A DNA stretch of 64,000 nt, taken from Rossellomorea aquimaris. GTDB taxonomy: Bacteria > Bacillota > Bacilli > Bacillales > Bacillaceae_B. Below, one piece after another: positions 63,831-64,000 of the stretch. A program made the translations under genes and the position numbers. The notes under the pieces were generated by a model. It did no database searches. It had not been told where the DNA came from and worked only from the letters and a program-made list of their open reading frames with translations. The stretch covers positions 1 through 64,000 of the forward strand of contig NZ_JXZC01000001.1 in NCBI RefSeq assembly GCF_000935355.1. The letters run 5' to 3'. Positions within the stretch are counted from its first letter, which is position 1. Each line of letters opens with the position of its first letter.

Positions 63831-64000
63831 TTGTCGGGTCCGAACGAGCCGCCTCCGCTTTTTTATTAGGCCAGCTCCGGCGGCTAGACCCTCGAGGTCA
63901 TAAGTCAAACCACCCAAAAAGGCAAAGAACGCCTTTCCGGGGGGTTCGCCTTATGCTTGTCGGGTCTGAACGAGCCGCCTCCGCTTTTTTATTAGGCCAG
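63831..64000. repeat. Tandem copies of the dispersed structured repeat, right end
   Basis: The 44 bases at 63831-63874 recur at 63957-64000 with one change, a period of 126 bp, so the window ends inside a tandem array. Between them is one complete long hairpin (63879-63979): GGCGGCT/AGCCGCC, AGACCC/GGGTCT, CATAAG/CTTATG, AACCACCC/GGGGGGTT (one mismatch) and AAAGGC/GCCTTT, in nested order. No open reading frame fits it. Confidence 0.85.

Noticed and set aside
63828-64000. CRISPR array at the right end
   Set aside because: The period is 126 bp, the recurring block is itself part of a long hairpin, and there are no short equal spacers or cas genes.

Overview
The window is about 64 kb of chromosome from a mesophilic, endospore-forming, aerobic member of the Bacillaceae. 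The evidence is the almost complete colinearity with the gudB-to-yppC stretch of Bacillus subtilis, the spore genes (prsW region, sleB/ypeB, yphB, yphF, spoIVA, ypjB), the bacillithiol genes (ypdA, bshB1, bshA) and the menaquinone b6c complex (qcrABC). Codon use and Shine-Dalgarno strength (AAGGAGG types, with several TTG and GTG starts) look uniform. No phage, insertion sequence, CRISPR array, rRNA or tRNA was seen. The dispersed repeat and the gene content would suit a Rossellomorea-like bacillus, but the genus is a guess.

Layout. 1-7.5 kb: a repeat copy, glutamate dehydrogenase, bacillithiol disulfide reductase, asparaginase, the PrsW protease, a small coiled-coil protein, and the germination pair sleB-ypeB. 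7.6-14.5 kb: a PilZ protein, cmk, plsC, an S1-domain protein, type 2 IPP isomerase, a repeat-rich patch with the tiny ypzI gene, and the yphA-yphB-small protein sporulation cluster. 14.5-20 kb: der, gpsA, yphE, yphF, spoIVA. 20.6-26.1 kb: hbs, folE-mtrB, the menaquinone cluster hepS-menG-hepT, ndk, cheR. 26.3-33.7 kb: the aromatic supraoperon aroC-aroB-aroH-hisC-tyrA-aroA followed by an unusual amidohydrolase-like protein. 33.7-40.7 kb: TPR protein, ypiB, ypiF, qcrABC, ypjA, ypjB and a membrane zinc peptidase. 40.8-49.8 kb: ypjC (reverse strand), then ypjD-dapB-mgsA-bshB1-bshA-cca-birA and panBCD. 49.8-63.8 kb: dinG, a degenerate secreted metallo-beta-lactamase-like protein, ypmA-ypmB-aspB, asnS, dnaD-nth-ypoC, the reverse-strand recU-ponA pair and yppC. 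The right end runs into tandem copies of the dispersed repeat.

How the genes fit together. folE, mtrB, the isoprenoid genes and the aro genes form one chromosomal block for chorismate-derived compounds (folate, menaquinone, aromatic amino acids). The six trp genes that sit between aroH and hisC in B. subtilis are absent here, although TRAP (mtrB) is kept. Isoprenoid supply (fni), the heptaprenyl chain (hepS/hepT) and ring methylation (menG) feed the menaquinone oxidised by QcrABC. BshA, BshB1 and YpdA cover bacillithiol synthesis and recycling.

The most unusual items are: (1) a roughly 100-nt dispersed repeat that folds into one long hairpin, with compensatory changes between copies and tandem copies at the right end; (2) seven 21-bp units in exact register next to another fragment of that repeat; (3) two proteins that appear to be catalytically dead relatives of hydrolases, inserted into otherwise conserved operons; (4) a hairpin-rich leader before panBCD; and (5) perfect palindromes before folE and ypfD. 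No whole new defence or biosynthetic system is evident.
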